Part shown: piece by piece, positions 17,424 through 25,814 of the stretch
Layout: the number at the start of each line of letters is the position of its first letter
Position numbering within the stretch: the first letter of the stretch is position 1
The notes under the pieces: generated by a model
What the model was told of the DNA's origin: nothing
Database searches by the model: none
Seen by the model: only the letters and a program-made list of their open reading frames with translations
NCBI RefSeq assembly: GCF_001942345.1
Contig: NZ_MKKI01000041.1
Coordinates: 1 to 64,000 of the forward strand
Direction of reading: 5' to 3'
From: Corynebacterium sp. CNJ-954
GTDB lineage: Bacteria; Actinomycetota; Actinomycetes; Mycobacteriales; Mycobacteriaceae
DNA length: 64,000 nucleotides
Program-made: the position numbers and the translations under genes

Positions 17424-18325
17424 TCAGCAGTCGCCGTCCGCGGCCACCCCGTGAGCACCGGTGACAGTGTCCCGGACCGATTCAACGACCTGGTCGAGCA
17501 CCCCCTGCGCGGACTGGTAGCTGCCGTCCGTCGCGGTGGCGGCGACGGCGACAGGCACCATCGTGCCGTCGTGCGCGGGGATCAGACCGAACTGGCGGAG
17601 CAGGTACGTCCCGTCCTCGCCCGGTCCCCAACCGCCCTTGAACCGGGCCCCGTCGAACCGCCCGAGCCCGTAGGACTGGTCGGCGCTCACCTGCCCCATC
17701 GCGTCGAGGACGGGGTCCGAGCCACTGATGCAGCGCAACCCCGAGGCGAAGGTGGCCTGGTCGTCGAGTGTCCAGGTGGTCTGCCCGAACGTGCTGAACT
17801 CGGCACGCCGCTTCTCCGCAGGCACCGTGGTCGTCATGTCGCCACCCTCGCGCAGGACGTCCTGAACGGCCGCAGCGGCGTCCTGCGGGTCGCCGAGGAC
17901 GCCCAGAGCGCCTCGGCCGCGTCATTGTCGGAGACGGTGATCGCCTGGCGCATCTGCCCGACAAGGGTCTCGTCACCCGGCGCGTTGTTCAGTGCGGCGA
18001 TCGCCAGCGGCACCTTGCTCGTGGACCACGCCGCGTCCGCGAGATCCGCCAGGGATCCGCCGGAGCGTCCGTCCCCGGCATCGAGCAGCACCACCCCGGC
18101 CTCTCCTGCGACGTCGGGGAGGTCCAGTGCCCCGTTGTCCTCCGTCGGCCCGGGTTCACTGTCCGTCGTCGGGGCAGGGCCCGTGGTGACCTGTACGGTC
18201 GCCGCGTCCGAGGTCACGGTCGGACTGTCGCGGTCGACGTCGCCGATGACGCACCCGGTGAGCAGCAGTGACGTCGCCACGACCCCGGACGCGGCCCACG
18301 CCGCGCGGCTACGCAATGTAGACAT
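17424..18325 (-). pseudogene. Lipoprotein serine hydrolase, paralogue of the preceding gene, frameshifted
   Basis: The 5' part (17834-18325) encodes a signal peptide with lipobox LLLTGC, then WSTSKVPLAI (Ser-x-x-Lys) and VSDND. The 3' part (17424-17837, another frame) encodes the rest, including FKGGWG. Restoring one base near 17892-17902 (GAGGAC to GAGGGAC) gives a continuous protein reading ASLGDPQDAAAAVQDVLREGG, colinear with the downstream paralogue. It is either a recent pseudogene or an indel error. The two genes form a tandem duplicate in which one copy is lipid-anchored and the other helix-anchored. Confidence 0.78.
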
Positions 18326-19013
18326 TCGCGTTGTTCCCTCCGGCGCAGTGGACGTAGCTTCCTTCGTCGGTGCAGGTCATCTGGTAGCTGTCACCGGTCA
18401 CGGGGCTGCGCACGTCGATGGTCTGGTCGGTCTCCCGGTTGTCGAGGTAGGCGTCGACGAATGCGTTGCGGACGGCCTCGGCGAACTCGTCGCTGGTGTA
18501 GTTGTCACCGGAGGGCGGTGACTTGTAGACGGAGTTGAAGTCGCCGGTGGGCTCGTTATTCCGTGCGGCGTCGTTCACCGGTTCGGCGCCGGACGGCAGT
18601 TCCGGCCGGTCGGGCCGGTCGGCGCTGCCGGTCTCCGAGGGGGGCTCCTCGCTGGTCGCCTCGTCCGTCGCCTCACCGGACGGCGGCGCGGACTGACTCG
18701 TCATCGGTGCCGGTGCCGCCGCGTCATCGGACCCCGAACCGAAGAGGTCGTCCCATTTCCACACCAGCAGGGCGGCGACGAGGACGATGATCAGCACCGG
18801 GATGACCACCAGGAGGATCCGCCCGGCCGACGAGCCACCCGGATCGTGGGGCTGCCGCGGGGAGGGCGGCTGCCCCCAGTCGGGTTGGCCTCCGGCGGCC
18901 TGCCCCCACTGCGGGTAAGGGTTCTGGGCGCCGCCGGGGGAGGGACGGAACTCACGGGTGGAGTCGTCACCGTGCCCGCTGTCCCTGCGTCCCCAGCCGT
19001 CGTTCTCAGCCAT
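18309..19013 (-). CDS. Single-pass membrane protein with proline-rich cytoplasmic tail
   Basis: A 234-residue protein of unknown function. Residues 1-65 are Gly/Pro/Gln-rich and low-complexity; a transmembrane helix (ILLVVIPVLIIVLVAALLVW) follows. An acidic Ser/Pro/Glu linker leads to a compact C-terminal domain of about 85 residues with a Cys pair (MTCTDEGSYVHCAGG). The topology predicts an extracytoplasmic C-terminal domain with a disulfide. It overlaps the serine-hydrolase gene start by 17 bp, suggesting co-expression. Confidence 0.75.
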   Translation of the reverse strand: MAENDGWGRRDSGHGDDSTREFRPSPGGAQNPYPQWGQAAGGQPDWGQPPSPRQPHDPGGSSAGRILLVVIPVLIIVLVAALLVWKWDDLFGSGSDDAAAPAPMTSQSAPPSGEATDEATSEEPPSETGSADRPDRPELPSGAEPVNDAARNNEPTGDFNSVYKSPPSGDNYTSDEFAEAVRNAFVDAYLDNRETDQTIDVRSPVTGDSYQMTCTDEGSYVHCAGGNNANVYIA

Positions 19014-19056
19014 CGTCAGCCCTTACCTTTCCGCACACGGGATTCTTCGGTGCGTT

Positions 19057-19908
19057 TCAGTGTAGGGCACCGGAACGGGGCGTGACGCACCCGACCGGTG
19101 GCAGCACCGCCCGGTAGCTGTGCCGGGTCCCGGGCGTGGAGGAGGCCGAACCCGGCAGGTCGGCCAGGACGCCGACCGCCGCCAGCGGGTTGACGGCGAG
19201 ACCCGGGTTCAGTTTCGCCACCGGGTCGTCGTCGTTGATCTGGTCGACGGTGCACCTGTCCTGCTCCGGTGCGTTGACGGTGCCGGGACGCCCCTGCCAC
19301 AACTGGGCCGCCACCGGCGCTGTCACGTTCTTCACGGCCGCGGTCCCCGCCCCCACGCCGAGGCTCTGGCCCTGCACGATCACGTCCGGCCGCCGGTCCT
19401 CCGGTAGTCCCTCAATCCGGTCCAGCACCTCCTGCAGCAACGCCGTCGCGGAGGACTCCGCCAGATCGGGCCGCATCAGGTAGGCCACCGCCGAAGGGGT
19501 ATGGGCGTAGCGGACGGACACCGTGGCGACGTCACCGTCGGCCCAGTCCTCCACGGCGTCGACCTGGTCCGGGTCGACCCAGCCGGAGCCGGTCGGCAGG
19601 GCGATCATCACCACGTCCTTGGCGAAGCCCCCGTCCGCGACCAGCGCGTCGACGGTCTCCCTCGCCGCGACGTCGACGTCCTTCCCGGGGTAGTCGCCGA
19701 AGACACGCACCGCGCCCACCGGAGAGGTCTCGGTGAGGATGTCGCGGGGGTGCTGCATCAGCGGCCCCTCGTCGAAGGCCCACCACGTCGCCCCGGCCAG
19801 CGGCCCCGCCGCCTGCCACAGGATGAGTCCGATCAGGACCAGCACCCAGCGGTGTCGCACGCGGGGGGTTTCCGACACCACCGGCGCCTGTACCCTGTCC
19901 TGCTGCAT
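19057..19908 (-). CDS. Alpha/beta-hydrolase of the Abhydrolase_9 family, membrane-anchored
   Basis: 283 residues. The N-terminal hydrophobic segment (WVLVLIGLILWQAAGPLAGA) serves as signal or anchor. Family-typical segments follow: VRVFGDYPGKD, IALPTGSGWVDPDQVDAVEDW, GDVATVSVRYAHTPSAV and the nucleophile elbow VQGQSLGVGAG. The usual multi-helix N-terminal domain of this family is missing; only one helix remains. ATG at 19908 overlaps the phospholipase stop by one base (TGATG). It is probably an esterase or lipase acting outside the membrane. Confidence 0.8.
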   Translation of the reverse strand: MQQDRVQAPVVSETPRVRHRWVLVLIGLILWQAAGPLAGATWWAFDEGPLMQHPRDILTETSPVGAVRVFGDYPGKDVDVAARETVDALVADGGFAKDVVMIALPTGSGWVDPDQVDAVEDWADGDVATVSVRYAHTPSAVAYLMRPDLAESSATALLQEVLDRIEGLPEDRRPDVIVQGQSLGVGAGTAAVKNVTAPVAAQLWQGRPGTVNAPEQDRCTVDQINDDDPVAKLNPGLAVNPLAAVGVLADLPGSASSTPGTRHSYRAVLPPVGCVTPRSGALH

Positions 19909-20435
19909 CACCACGGGAACCACTCCTCGACCGGGGCGCCGTTGTGCTGCCGCAGGGTGTTGGCCGCGACGGCGGCATGGGCGACGCCGGCCATCGCCCG
20001 GCATCCGGCGGCCCCGTCGCACGAGGCCCGCATCTGCTCGGCCATCTGCCGGTCGAGGTCGCGGCGCGTGTGCTCCGGGATCGTCTCACCGGTGCGGTCG
20101 GCGACCCGCAGCAGGTCGTACCCCAGGTCATGGGTCATGCACGCCGGCTCAAAGGAGGCCGGCAGAGGCACCGGCGACGAGCAGTCCCCGGCGGGGTTGG
20201 TGGCGTGCCCGTCCTGTGTGCCCGGCCGGTAACCGAGTTCGGCGACCAGGTCCTCCGGGAAGTAGGACGTCCCCGTCACACCCGCGGCGAGCGTGTCGGC
20301 GGCGGCGATCGCGCCGACGGTGCGTACGGCGGGGCTCGGCTCGGCCGCCGAACCGACGGGTGGGACGGCGGCCCCGACGACCAGGGCGGCGGCCGCCAGG
20401 GAGGCGGAGGCGAGGATCCTTCTGCTGCGTGTCAT
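19908..20435 (-). CDS. Secreted phospholipase A2 (prokaryotic PLA2 family)
   Basis: About 175 residues with a Sec signal peptide (SRRILASASLAAAALVVGAA...). The mature part has GDCSSPV and the catalytic/calcium segment CMTHDLGYDLLR, the His-Asp pair typical of bacterial and fungal PLA2, with four Cys for two disulfides. It would release fatty acids from sn-2 of phospholipids. ATG at 20435 is preferred over an upstream start at 20501 because it puts the signal peptide at the N-terminus and lies 8 nt after a TAGCGT -10. Confidence 0.83.
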   Translation of the reverse strand: MTRSRRILASASLAAAALVVGAAVPPVGSAAEPSPAVRTVGAIAAADTLAAGVTGTSYFPEDLVAELGYRPGTQDGHATNPAGDCSSPVPLPASFEPACMTHDLGYDLLRVADRTGETIPEHTRRDLDRQMAEQMRASCDGAAGCRAMAGVAHAAVAANTLRQHNGAPVEEWFPW

Positions 20436-20443
20436 GGTCCGGA

Positions 20444-20449
20444 ACGCTA
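20444..20449 (-). promoter_or_regulatory. Candidate -10 (TAGCGT) of the phospholipase operon
   Basis: TAGCGT on the minus strand, 8 nt before ATG 20435, of the leaderless type seen repeatedly in this window. Confidence 0.4.
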
Positions 20450-20535
20450 GGGAGCGGGGTCCGCCGCGGGGATCCCTCTGCGGAGTGATTGTCGATCTCA
20501 CTCTCCAGGGGGATCCGGGTCACCCGCCCGCCGAC

Positions 20536-20541
20536 TAGCGT
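20536..20541 (+). promoter_or_regulatory. Candidate -10 (TAGCGT) of the histidine kinase gene
   Basis: TAGCGT, 7 nt before ATG 20549, with no Shine-Dalgarno sequence between. Confidence 0.45.
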
Positions 20542-20548
20542 CTCTTCC

Positions 20549-21781
20549 ATGAGACGCACGAAGAACCCGGCCACCCCGCCCCGCACGTCCCGTACCTCCC
20601 GTCTGGCCCCGGTGGTCCGTCCGGTGCGGAACGTGCTGGACCGTGCCGCAGCCCATGCCGGTGTTCCCCCGCTCATCCTGTTCCTCGTGGTCGTCTTCAC
20701 GGCGATCCTCTTCGCCGTCGCCTGGCCGACGTACTTCGTGACCCATTCGCTGCACGCCGCGATCGTTCCACTGCTGGCGGTGGTGGGAACGTGGCCGGTG
20801 CTGGTGTCGCTGTGGCGGCCCTGGCCGTCGTGGCTGGCGGTGGCGCTGGCCTGCCTGGTGAGTGTGCCGCTGCGCAGCGAGCCGGGTTTCATGCTCGGCT
20901 GGCCGGTGCCGTTCCACCTCGCGCTGGCATTCACCCTGGCTGCGGTGGTGGTGCGTGGCTCACGTGACGCCGTGGCCGTCGCCGTGGCCGGCACGCTGGC
21001 GCTGATGCTGTTCAACCCCGGGGAGGTCGTCGTCGGCTGGATCGTGGGGACGCTGGTGTGGACCGTGGTGTGCCTGCTGCTCCGCTGGCTGCTGGCGTCC
21101 CGGCGGGACCTGCGCCGCGAGGAGACCCGGACCAGTGAGCAGTCCGAGATGCGGGTCATGGCCGAGGAACGCAACCGTCTGGCCCGGGACCTGCATGACG
21201 TCGTGGCACACCAGATGTCCATGATCGTGGTGCAGGCGCAGTCCGCCCCCTACCGTCTGCAGGGCGTCACCCCGGCGATCCACGCCGAGTTCGACTCCCT
21301 GTCCGACACCGCACGCGAAGCACTCAACCAGGTCCGCGAACTGCTCGGCGTGCTGCGCAGCGACGCCGAATCCGGGGCGACGACGCCGGTCGGCTCCGAC
21401 CAGATCGGTCCGACACTGCAGGCGGCACGTCGGGCGGGGATGGACATCACCTGGACGATCGACCCGGCGGCAGGCACGCTCGACGACACGACCGGGATCG
21501 TCCTGCACCGGGTGCTGCAGGAGTCCCTGTCGAACGCCTCCCGCCACGCCCCCGGTGGCACGGTGCTGGTCGACCTGGCCCTGCAGGACGGATGGGCGAC
21601 GCTCACCGTGGACAACGGGCCGGCCACCGCCGGTGCCCTCGTCCCCCCGGAACACAGCGGTGGCGCGGGGATCCAGGGCATGTCCGCCCGTGTGCGCACC
21701 GTCGGCGGCACCTTCACCGCGCTGCCCGCCGCGGACGGCGGATTCACCGTCACCGCGGGGGTCCCCCTCGGTGCCCGGTAA
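20549..21781 (+). CDS. Two-component sensor histidine kinase (NarL/DesK type)
   Basis: A 410-residue kinase. The N-terminal region has about five to six transmembrane helices (roughly 35-185) and little extracytoplasmic loop. The HisKA_3 phospho-acceptor is in EERNRLARDLHDVVAHQMSM. The ATPase domain contains ESLSNASRHAPGG (N-box) and GAGIQGMSARVRTVGG (G-box). The signal is probably sensed in the membrane. The response-regulator gene follows directly. It is divergent from the secreted phospholipase operon, a plausible but unproven target. Confidence 0.92.
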   Translation: MRRTKNPATPPRTSRTSRLAPVVRPVRNVLDRAAAHAGVPPLILFLVVVFTAILFAVAWPTYFVTHSLHAAIVPLLAVVGTWPVLVSLWRPWPSWLAVALACLVSVPLRSEPGFMLGWPVPFHLALAFTLAAVVVRGSRDAVAVAVAGTLALMLFNPGEVVVGWIVGTLVWTVVCLLLRWLLASRRDLRREETRTSEQSEMRVMAEERNRLARDLHDVVAHQMSMIVVQAQSAPYRLQGVTPAIHAEFDSLSDTAREALNQVRELLGVLRSDAESGATTPVGSDQIGPTLQAARRAGMDITWTIDPAAGTLDDTTGIVLHRVLQESLSNASRHAPGGTVLVDLALQDGWATLTVDNGPATAGALVPPEHSGGAGIQGMSARVRTVGGTFTALPAADGGFTVTAGVPLGAR

Positions 21782-21784
21782 CGT
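21779..21784 (+). promoter_or_regulatory. Possible internal -10 (TAACGT) of the response regulator
   Basis: TAACGT spans the kinase stop codon and lies 7 nt before ATG 21792. It could give a separate leaderless transcript, but it may be chance. Confidence 0.25.
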
Positions 21785-21791
21785 GTCCGAC

Positions 21792-22463
21792 ATGACCGCA
21801 CAATCCGACACCACCGTGCTTGTCGTCGACGACCAGGCGATGGTGCGCCAGGGATTCGCCGCCCTGTTGAACTCACGTGAGGGGATCACCGCCGTCGGGG
21901 ACGCCGCCGACGGCGCACAGGCGGTCGAGCAGGTGGCCCGTCTGCGCCCGGACGTGGTGTTCATGGACGTACGCATGCCGGTGATGGACGGGCTCGAGGC
22001 CGCCCGACGCATCCTGTCCCTCGGTCTGGACCCCGCCCCACGGATCATCATGCTCACCACGTTCGACCTCGACGACTACGTCTACGAGGCGCTGCGCATC
22101 GGCTGTTCGGGGTTCCTGCTGAAGGACGCGCCCGCCGACGAGCTCGCACGGGCCGTCCGGCTGTCCGTCACCGGCGAGGCGCTGCTCGCCCCGACGGTCA
22201 CCCGCCGCCTCATCGCCGACGCCGTCGCACGCTCGCCGCGCACCCCACCCCGTCGGGCGTCCACCGACATCGCGTCACTGACGCCCCGGGAGCTCGAGAC
22301 CGTCGAACAGATCGCGACGGGACGCTCCAACGCCGAGATCGCCACCGCCCTGTTCATCTCGGAGGAGACGGTGAAGACACACGTCCGGAAGGTGCTGCAG
22401 AAGCTGCAGCTACGCGACCGGGCTCAGGTCGTGGTCTTCGCCTACGAGAACGGTGTCGTCTGA
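21792..22463 (+). CDS. LuxR/NarL-family response regulator
   Basis: 223 residues. The receiver domain contains VVDDQAMVRQGF (acidic pocket), the phospho-acceptor in VVFMDVRMPVMDG, and a conserved Lys in GFLLKDAP. The C-terminal LuxR helix-turn-helix is SLTPRELETVEQIATGRSNAEIA, then SEETVKTHVRKVLQKL. It is the partner of the kinase upstream, 10 nt away. The 3' end overlaps the convergent condensation-domain gene by 54 bp. An in-frame GTG at 21783 is an alternative start. Confidence 0.92.
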   Translation: MTAQSDTTVLVVDDQAMVRQGFAALLNSREGITAVGDAADGAQAVEQVARLRPDVVFMDVRMPVMDGLEAARRILSLGLDPAPRIIMLTTFDLDDYVYEALRIGCSGFLLKDAPADELARAVRLSVTGEALLAPTVTRRLIADAVARSPRTPPRRASTDIASLTPRELETVEQIATGRSNAEIATALFISEETVKTHVRKVLQKLQLRDRAQVVVFAYENGVV

Positions 22464-23756
22464 CCCGCCTGCGACCGCGCGCACCCCCGTGGCGACCCGC
22501 TGTGCCCACTCCCCGACGTTGGCCACCGCCGACGGTGTCCCCGGGTAGCGCACGCGCAGGTGCATACCGTCGTCATTGAGGACGAACCACGCCATCACCC
22601 CGTCGGTCCGGATCCACGCCGACACGTGCTGGGGACGTGCCTCCGCCGGCACCTGCACCGGCAGCCGACGGTTGTCCAACCACGACAGCGCGAACATGCC
22701 CGGGGTGTTGGGCATCCCTCCCCACGGCCGCAGCAACGGTTCCAGCGGGTACGAGCTCAACGCGATGGCCTCACGGACGGCCGTGTCGCAGTCGGGAGGG
22801 TCGGTGGAGTCGCACTCCAGCACGGAGTTGGTGATGAACCACCCCACCGAATCCGCCCACCGTGCCGGGTCGTCCGCCGGTCCCCGGCGGGAGTGGACGG
22901 GGAACACGGCACGCAGAGCGCCGGCATGCATGTCCTGGTTGACCCTGGTCAGGACACTGACAGCCAACGGCAGCAGCCGGACGCCCCGTCGGACGGCGGC
23001 GGCCTCCAGGCGGGCCACCCCGTCCGCGTCCAGCACGTCGATGACCTCCACGACCTCGTCACAGGGCTCGGAGATGTCGCCGAGGCTCAGCGGGAAGACC
23101 GGCATCTCGCCGTCACGGGTGTCCATGATCCTGCGCCACCGGTCACGGATGTCGTCCGGGGCCGGTGGCAGGGCCTCCAGGGCGCGGGTGTGCTCGGCGA
23201 AAGACGGCACAGACGGCAACTCGTCCCCGTCGTCCACTGCGGCAAGCATGTCACGTACCAGCACCAGCAATGACCAGGCGTCGGTGTGGCTGTGGTCCAG
23301 GCCGATCACCGCTGTGCAGGTACCGTCGCCGTGGTCCACGACCGCCAGGCGGTGGGACGGTGTCCCGAAAGGCTCGCAGGCCACGTCGAACACGCCCCGC
23401 AGGACGGTGCGGGGGTCCGAGGTGCCGTCGCCGACACGCTCCCACCGTCCCCCGGTGATCTCCACGGGGTGAACCCGTACCTGCGCGCCCTCCTTCCGCA
23501 GGACGGTGCGTAATGTCCCGTGACGCTGCACCACCCGCCGCCATGCCTCGGCGAGGCGTCCCCGCCCCACCGGAGGCACGGCGAAGGCCACGGCCATCCA
23601 GCTTCCCGGACGGGACCCCGCGGCAGCATGCCTGGCCTGGTCGAAGGAGGGGGTGCTCCCGGCGGCGGCACTGTCCGGGGCGGTGGTCACGGTGGGTTCG
23701 AACACGTGCACCTGCCCTGCGGCGAGCTCCATACGGGCTACAGTTGTCAGTCTCAT
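22410..23756 (-). CDS. Stand-alone condensation-domain protein (acyltransferase-like)
   Basis: A 448-residue protein with the condensation/CoA-dependent acyltransferase fold. The active-site motif reads DHSHTDAW (consensus HHxxxDG): the catalytic second His and the Asp are kept, the first His is Asp and Gly is Ala. No adenylation, carrier or thioesterase domain is adjacent, so it is not part of an NRPS line. By analogy with mycobacterial PapA proteins it may esterify a lipid, but the substrate is unknown. ATG at 23756 follows a TATCGT -10 by 8 nt. Confidence 0.78.
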   Translation of the reverse strand: MRLTTVARMELAAGQVHVFEPTVTTAPDSAAAGSTPSFDQARHAAAGSRPGSWMAVAFAVPPVGRGRLAEAWRRVVQRHGTLRTVLRKEGAQVRVHPVEITGGRWERVGDGTSDPRTVLRGVFDVACEPFGTPSHRLAVVDHGDGTCTAVIGLDHSHTDAWSLLVLVRDMLAAVDDGDELPSVPSFAEHTRALEALPPAPDDIRDRWRRIMDTRDGEMPVFPLSLGDISEPCDEVVEVIDVLDADGVARLEAAAVRRGVRLLPLAVSVLTRVNQDMHAGALRAVFPVHSRRGPADDPARWADSVGWFITNSVLECDSTDPPDCDTAVREAIALSSYPLEPLLRPWGGMPNTPGMFALSWLDNRRLPVQVPAEARPQHVSAWIRTDGVMAWFVLNDDGMHLRVRYPGTPSAVANVGEWAQRVATGVRAVAGGSDDTVLVGEDHDLSPVA

Positions 23757-23764
23757 ACCCACGG

Positions 23765-23770
23765 ACGATA
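23765..23770 (-). promoter_or_regulatory. Candidate -10 (TATCGT) of the condensation-domain gene
   Basis: TATCGT on the minus strand, 8 nt before ATG 23756, in the 44-bp gap to the divergent hydrolase gene. Confidence 0.45.
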
Positions 23771-23800
23771 GGGCCGTGGGATTACGTACGGATTTCCTGC

Positions 23801-24595
23801 ATGAGTCACGCATTAGACACCCTCGCCCACGACATCTGGGGCCCCGTCGACGGCACCCCCGTCGTCCAGCTCCACGGACTGACGTCCAGCCGCGCCCGCG
23901 ACGTCGCCCTCGGACTCGACCTCACCGCAGGTCAGGACGCACTGCGCGTCCTGCGCTATGACGCCCGCGGACACGGCCGGTCACCGGGACCCGCACATCC
24001 CGCGGCCTACCGGTGGACCGCGCTGGCGAAGGACCTGGAGCAGGTCAGCGAGGAGTTCTCCCCCGAGGCACCGGTCCACGCCGTCGGTCAGTCCATGGGT
24101 GCGGCGACGATCCTGACCTCTGCGGCGGCGGGAAAGAGCTACGCCTCCATGACGCTGTGCATTCCCCCCACGGCATGGGAACTGCGCGGTGACCGGGCCG
24201 GCATGTACGAACGCTCCGCCCGGTTCGTCGAGGACCACGGGCTGGCCGCCTACGCCGAAACGACCCGTGCCGAACCCGCCCCGCCCGCACGCAGCACGGA
24301 AGTGCCCTTCACCATGCCGGACGTCCCGGAGACCCTGTTGCCCACGGTCTTCCGTGGCGCCGCGGGAAATGACCTGCCCTCCCGGGACCGCATCGCCGCC
24401 CTCGGCGAACGGCGTATCCCGACCCTCATCCTGGCGTGGATCGGCGACCCGGCGCATCCGGTGGCCGTGGCCGAGGAGCTCCACGCCCTCCTGCCGGGGT
24501 CGCAGCTGCTGACCGCCTACTCTCCGCAGGACGTGGCCCGGTGGCCCGACGTCATCGGCGCCTTCATCCACACCGCCGCGAAGTTCGGTCGCTGA
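23801..24595 (+). CDS. Alpha/beta-fold hydrolase
   Basis: A 264-residue cytosolic hydrolase. The oxyanion-hole region is VVQLHGLTSSR; YDARGHGRSPG follows; the nucleophile elbow is AVGQSMGAATIL (Gly-x-Ser-x-Gly), and IGDPAHPV supplies the acid region. It resembles 3-oxoadipate enol-lactonase-type hydrolases, but there is no pathway context. ATG at 23801 (MSHALDTLAHD) starts the conserved fold; longer upstream frames run antisense to the neighbour. A terminator follows. Confidence 0.85.
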   Translation: MSHALDTLAHDIWGPVDGTPVVQLHGLTSSRARDVALGLDLTAGQDALRVLRYDARGHGRSPGPAHPAAYRWTALAKDLEQVSEEFSPEAPVHAVGQSMGAATILTSAAAGKSYASMTLCIPPTAWELRGDRAGMYERSARFVEDHGLAAYAETTRAEPAPPARSTEVPFTMPDVPETLLPTVFRGAAGNDLPSRDRIAALGERRIPTLILAWIGDPAHPVAVAEELHALLPGSQLLTAYSPQDVARWPDVIGAFIHTAAKFGR

Positions 24596-24617
24596 GGCGA
24601 ACCACAGAAACGAGAAA

Positions 24618-24652
24618 ACCCCCAGGCCACAGCGTGTGTGACCTGGGGGTTC
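24618..24652. terminator. Bidirectional terminator between hydrolase gene and tRNA-Arg
   Basis: A 10-bp perfect stem (AACCCCCAGG/CCTGGGGGTT) with a 15-nt loop, T- and A-rich at its ends. It serves the hydrolase gene and the oppositely oriented tRNA-Arg. Confidence 0.8.
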
Positions 24653-24668
24653 TCCGTCGAGAAAAGCG

Positions 24669-24741
24669 TGCGCCCGGAGGGATTCGAACCCCCAACCTTC
24701 TGATCCGTAGTCAGATGCTCTATCCGTTGAGCTACGGGCGC
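24669..24741 (-). tRNA. tRNA-Arg(ACG), copy 1
   Basis: Minus strand. Acceptor GCGCCCG/CGGGCGC, discriminator A, no encoded CCA. The anticodon stem TCTGA/TCAGA holds loop CTACGGA, giving anticodon ACG; A34 is the substrate of TadA. Identical to the copy at 25686. Confidence 0.95.
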
Positions 24742-24817
24742 GCCGTTGCATCTCTGCAACGAGACTACAGCCTACACGCCGACCCGGAAAGCACCAAAGC
24801 ACCAGGTGGACATCCGT

Positions 24818-25579
24818 TTACACCACCTTGGACACGAGCTTCAGCGGCATGACCCTGAGCACCGGGCCGATCAACCGCCAGGGCCAGCCCGGCACGAGCG
24901 ACCGACGTTTCCGTGACTCGATCGCCGCCATCATGGAGCGCACCCCGGTCTGCGTGTCGACCATGAAGCGGGTCTTCTGCTCGACCTTCTCGTTCATCTC
25001 CGAGCGGATGTACCCGGGCAGCAGGACGGTCACGTCGACGGGCACGCCGGACGCCAGTATCTCCGACTGCAGCCCCTCCCCCAGGTTCGCCACGAAGGCC
25101 TTCGTCGCCCCGTAGGTCGTCATGGCCTTCCGGTTACCGCGCAGGGCGGTCACCGAGGAGACGAGGACGAGGTGACCGGCGCTCCTCGCGCGGAAGATCT
25201 CCATGGCCGCCTCCGCCTGGGCCAGCGCGCCCAGCGCGTTGGTCGTGGCGGTCTCCCGGTTCGCCTCCGGCTGCCCGGACCCGATCTTGCGTCCCTTACC
25301 CAGGCCGGCATTGACGACGATGCGGTCGAGACCCCCGTCGGCGTCCCTCTCCGCCTGCTGGAAGACGGTGCGCACCGCGTCCGGGTCAGTCACGTCCAGC
25401 GCATAGGTACGCACTGAGACACCGGGGCAGGACGAGGCGATCTCGGCGGACAGTTCATCGAGCCGCTCCGTCCTGCGGGCACAGAGGGCGAGGTCGTGGC
25501 CGAGGGCGGCGGACTGGCGGGCGAGTTCGGCTCCGAGCCCGGAACTGGCGCCGGTGATCAGCGTGGTGAAGGTAGTCAT
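24818..25579 (-). CDS. SDR-family NAD(P)-dependent oxidoreductase
   Basis: A 253-residue classical short-chain dehydrogenase. Cofactor motif TGASSGLGAELA, Asp-containing ALDVTDPD, NAGLGKG, catalytic Ser in LVSSVTAL and YGATK. The C-terminus (GWPWRLIGPVLRVMPLKLV) is hydrophobic and amphipathic, suggesting membrane association as in lipid-metabolising SDRs such as those acting on mycolate precursors. It is flanked by two identical tRNA-Arg genes. Confidence 0.86.
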   Translation of the reverse strand: MTTFTTLITGASSGLGAELARQSAALGHDLALCARRTERLDELSAEIASSCPGVSVRTYALDVTDPDAVRTVFQQAERDADGGLDRIVVNAGLGKGRKIGSGQPEANRETATTNALGALAQAEAAMEIFRARSAGHLVLVSSVTALRGNRKAMTTYGATKAFVANLGEGLQSEILASGVPVDVTVLLPGYIRSEMNEKVEQKTRFMVDTQTGVRSMMAAIESRKRRSLVPGWPWRLIGPVLRVMPLKLVSKVV

Positions 25580-25585
25580 GGACCG

Positions 25586-25591
25586 ACGGTA
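25586..25591 (-). promoter_or_regulatory. Candidate -10 (TACCGT) of the SDR gene
   Basis: TACCGT on the minus strand, 6 nt before ATG 25579. Confidence 0.35.
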
Positions 25592-25627
25592 GCAGCGCTC
25601 CCTCACCCCCGGAGCGGAAATCGAGCG

Positions 25628-25669
25628 AGCCCCCTGTCCGCGATGCCGAAACATCACTGACAGGGGGCT
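25628..25669. terminator. Terminator downstream of tRNA-Arg copy 2
   Basis: An 11-bp perfect stem (AGCCCCCTGTC/GACAGGGGGCT) with a 20-nt loop between the tRNA-Arg gene and the start of the SDR gene, both on the minus strand. Confidence 0.65.
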
Positions 25670-25685
25670 CAACCCAAGAAAAGCG

Positions 25686-25758
25686 TGCGCCCGGAGGGAT
25701 TCGAACCCCCAACCTTCTGATCCGTAGTCAGATGCTCTATCCGTTGAGCTACGGGCGC
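25686..25758 (-). tRNA. tRNA-Arg(ACG), copy 2
   Basis: Identical over its 73 nt to the copy at 24669-24741: same acceptor, loop CTACGGA with anticodon ACG, no encoded CCA. Confidence 0.95.
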
Positions 25759-25814
25759 GACGCTGTTTCCAGCGACTCCAGAATCCCCGGCACACCACCA
25801 GACGGGACGTGTCA

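Noticed and set aside
16390..18325. Serine hydrolases as an antibiotic-resistance beta-lactamase pair
   Set aside because: They are membrane- or lipid-anchored, the omega-loop Glu is not evident and the third motif is KGG; resistance cannot be claimed.
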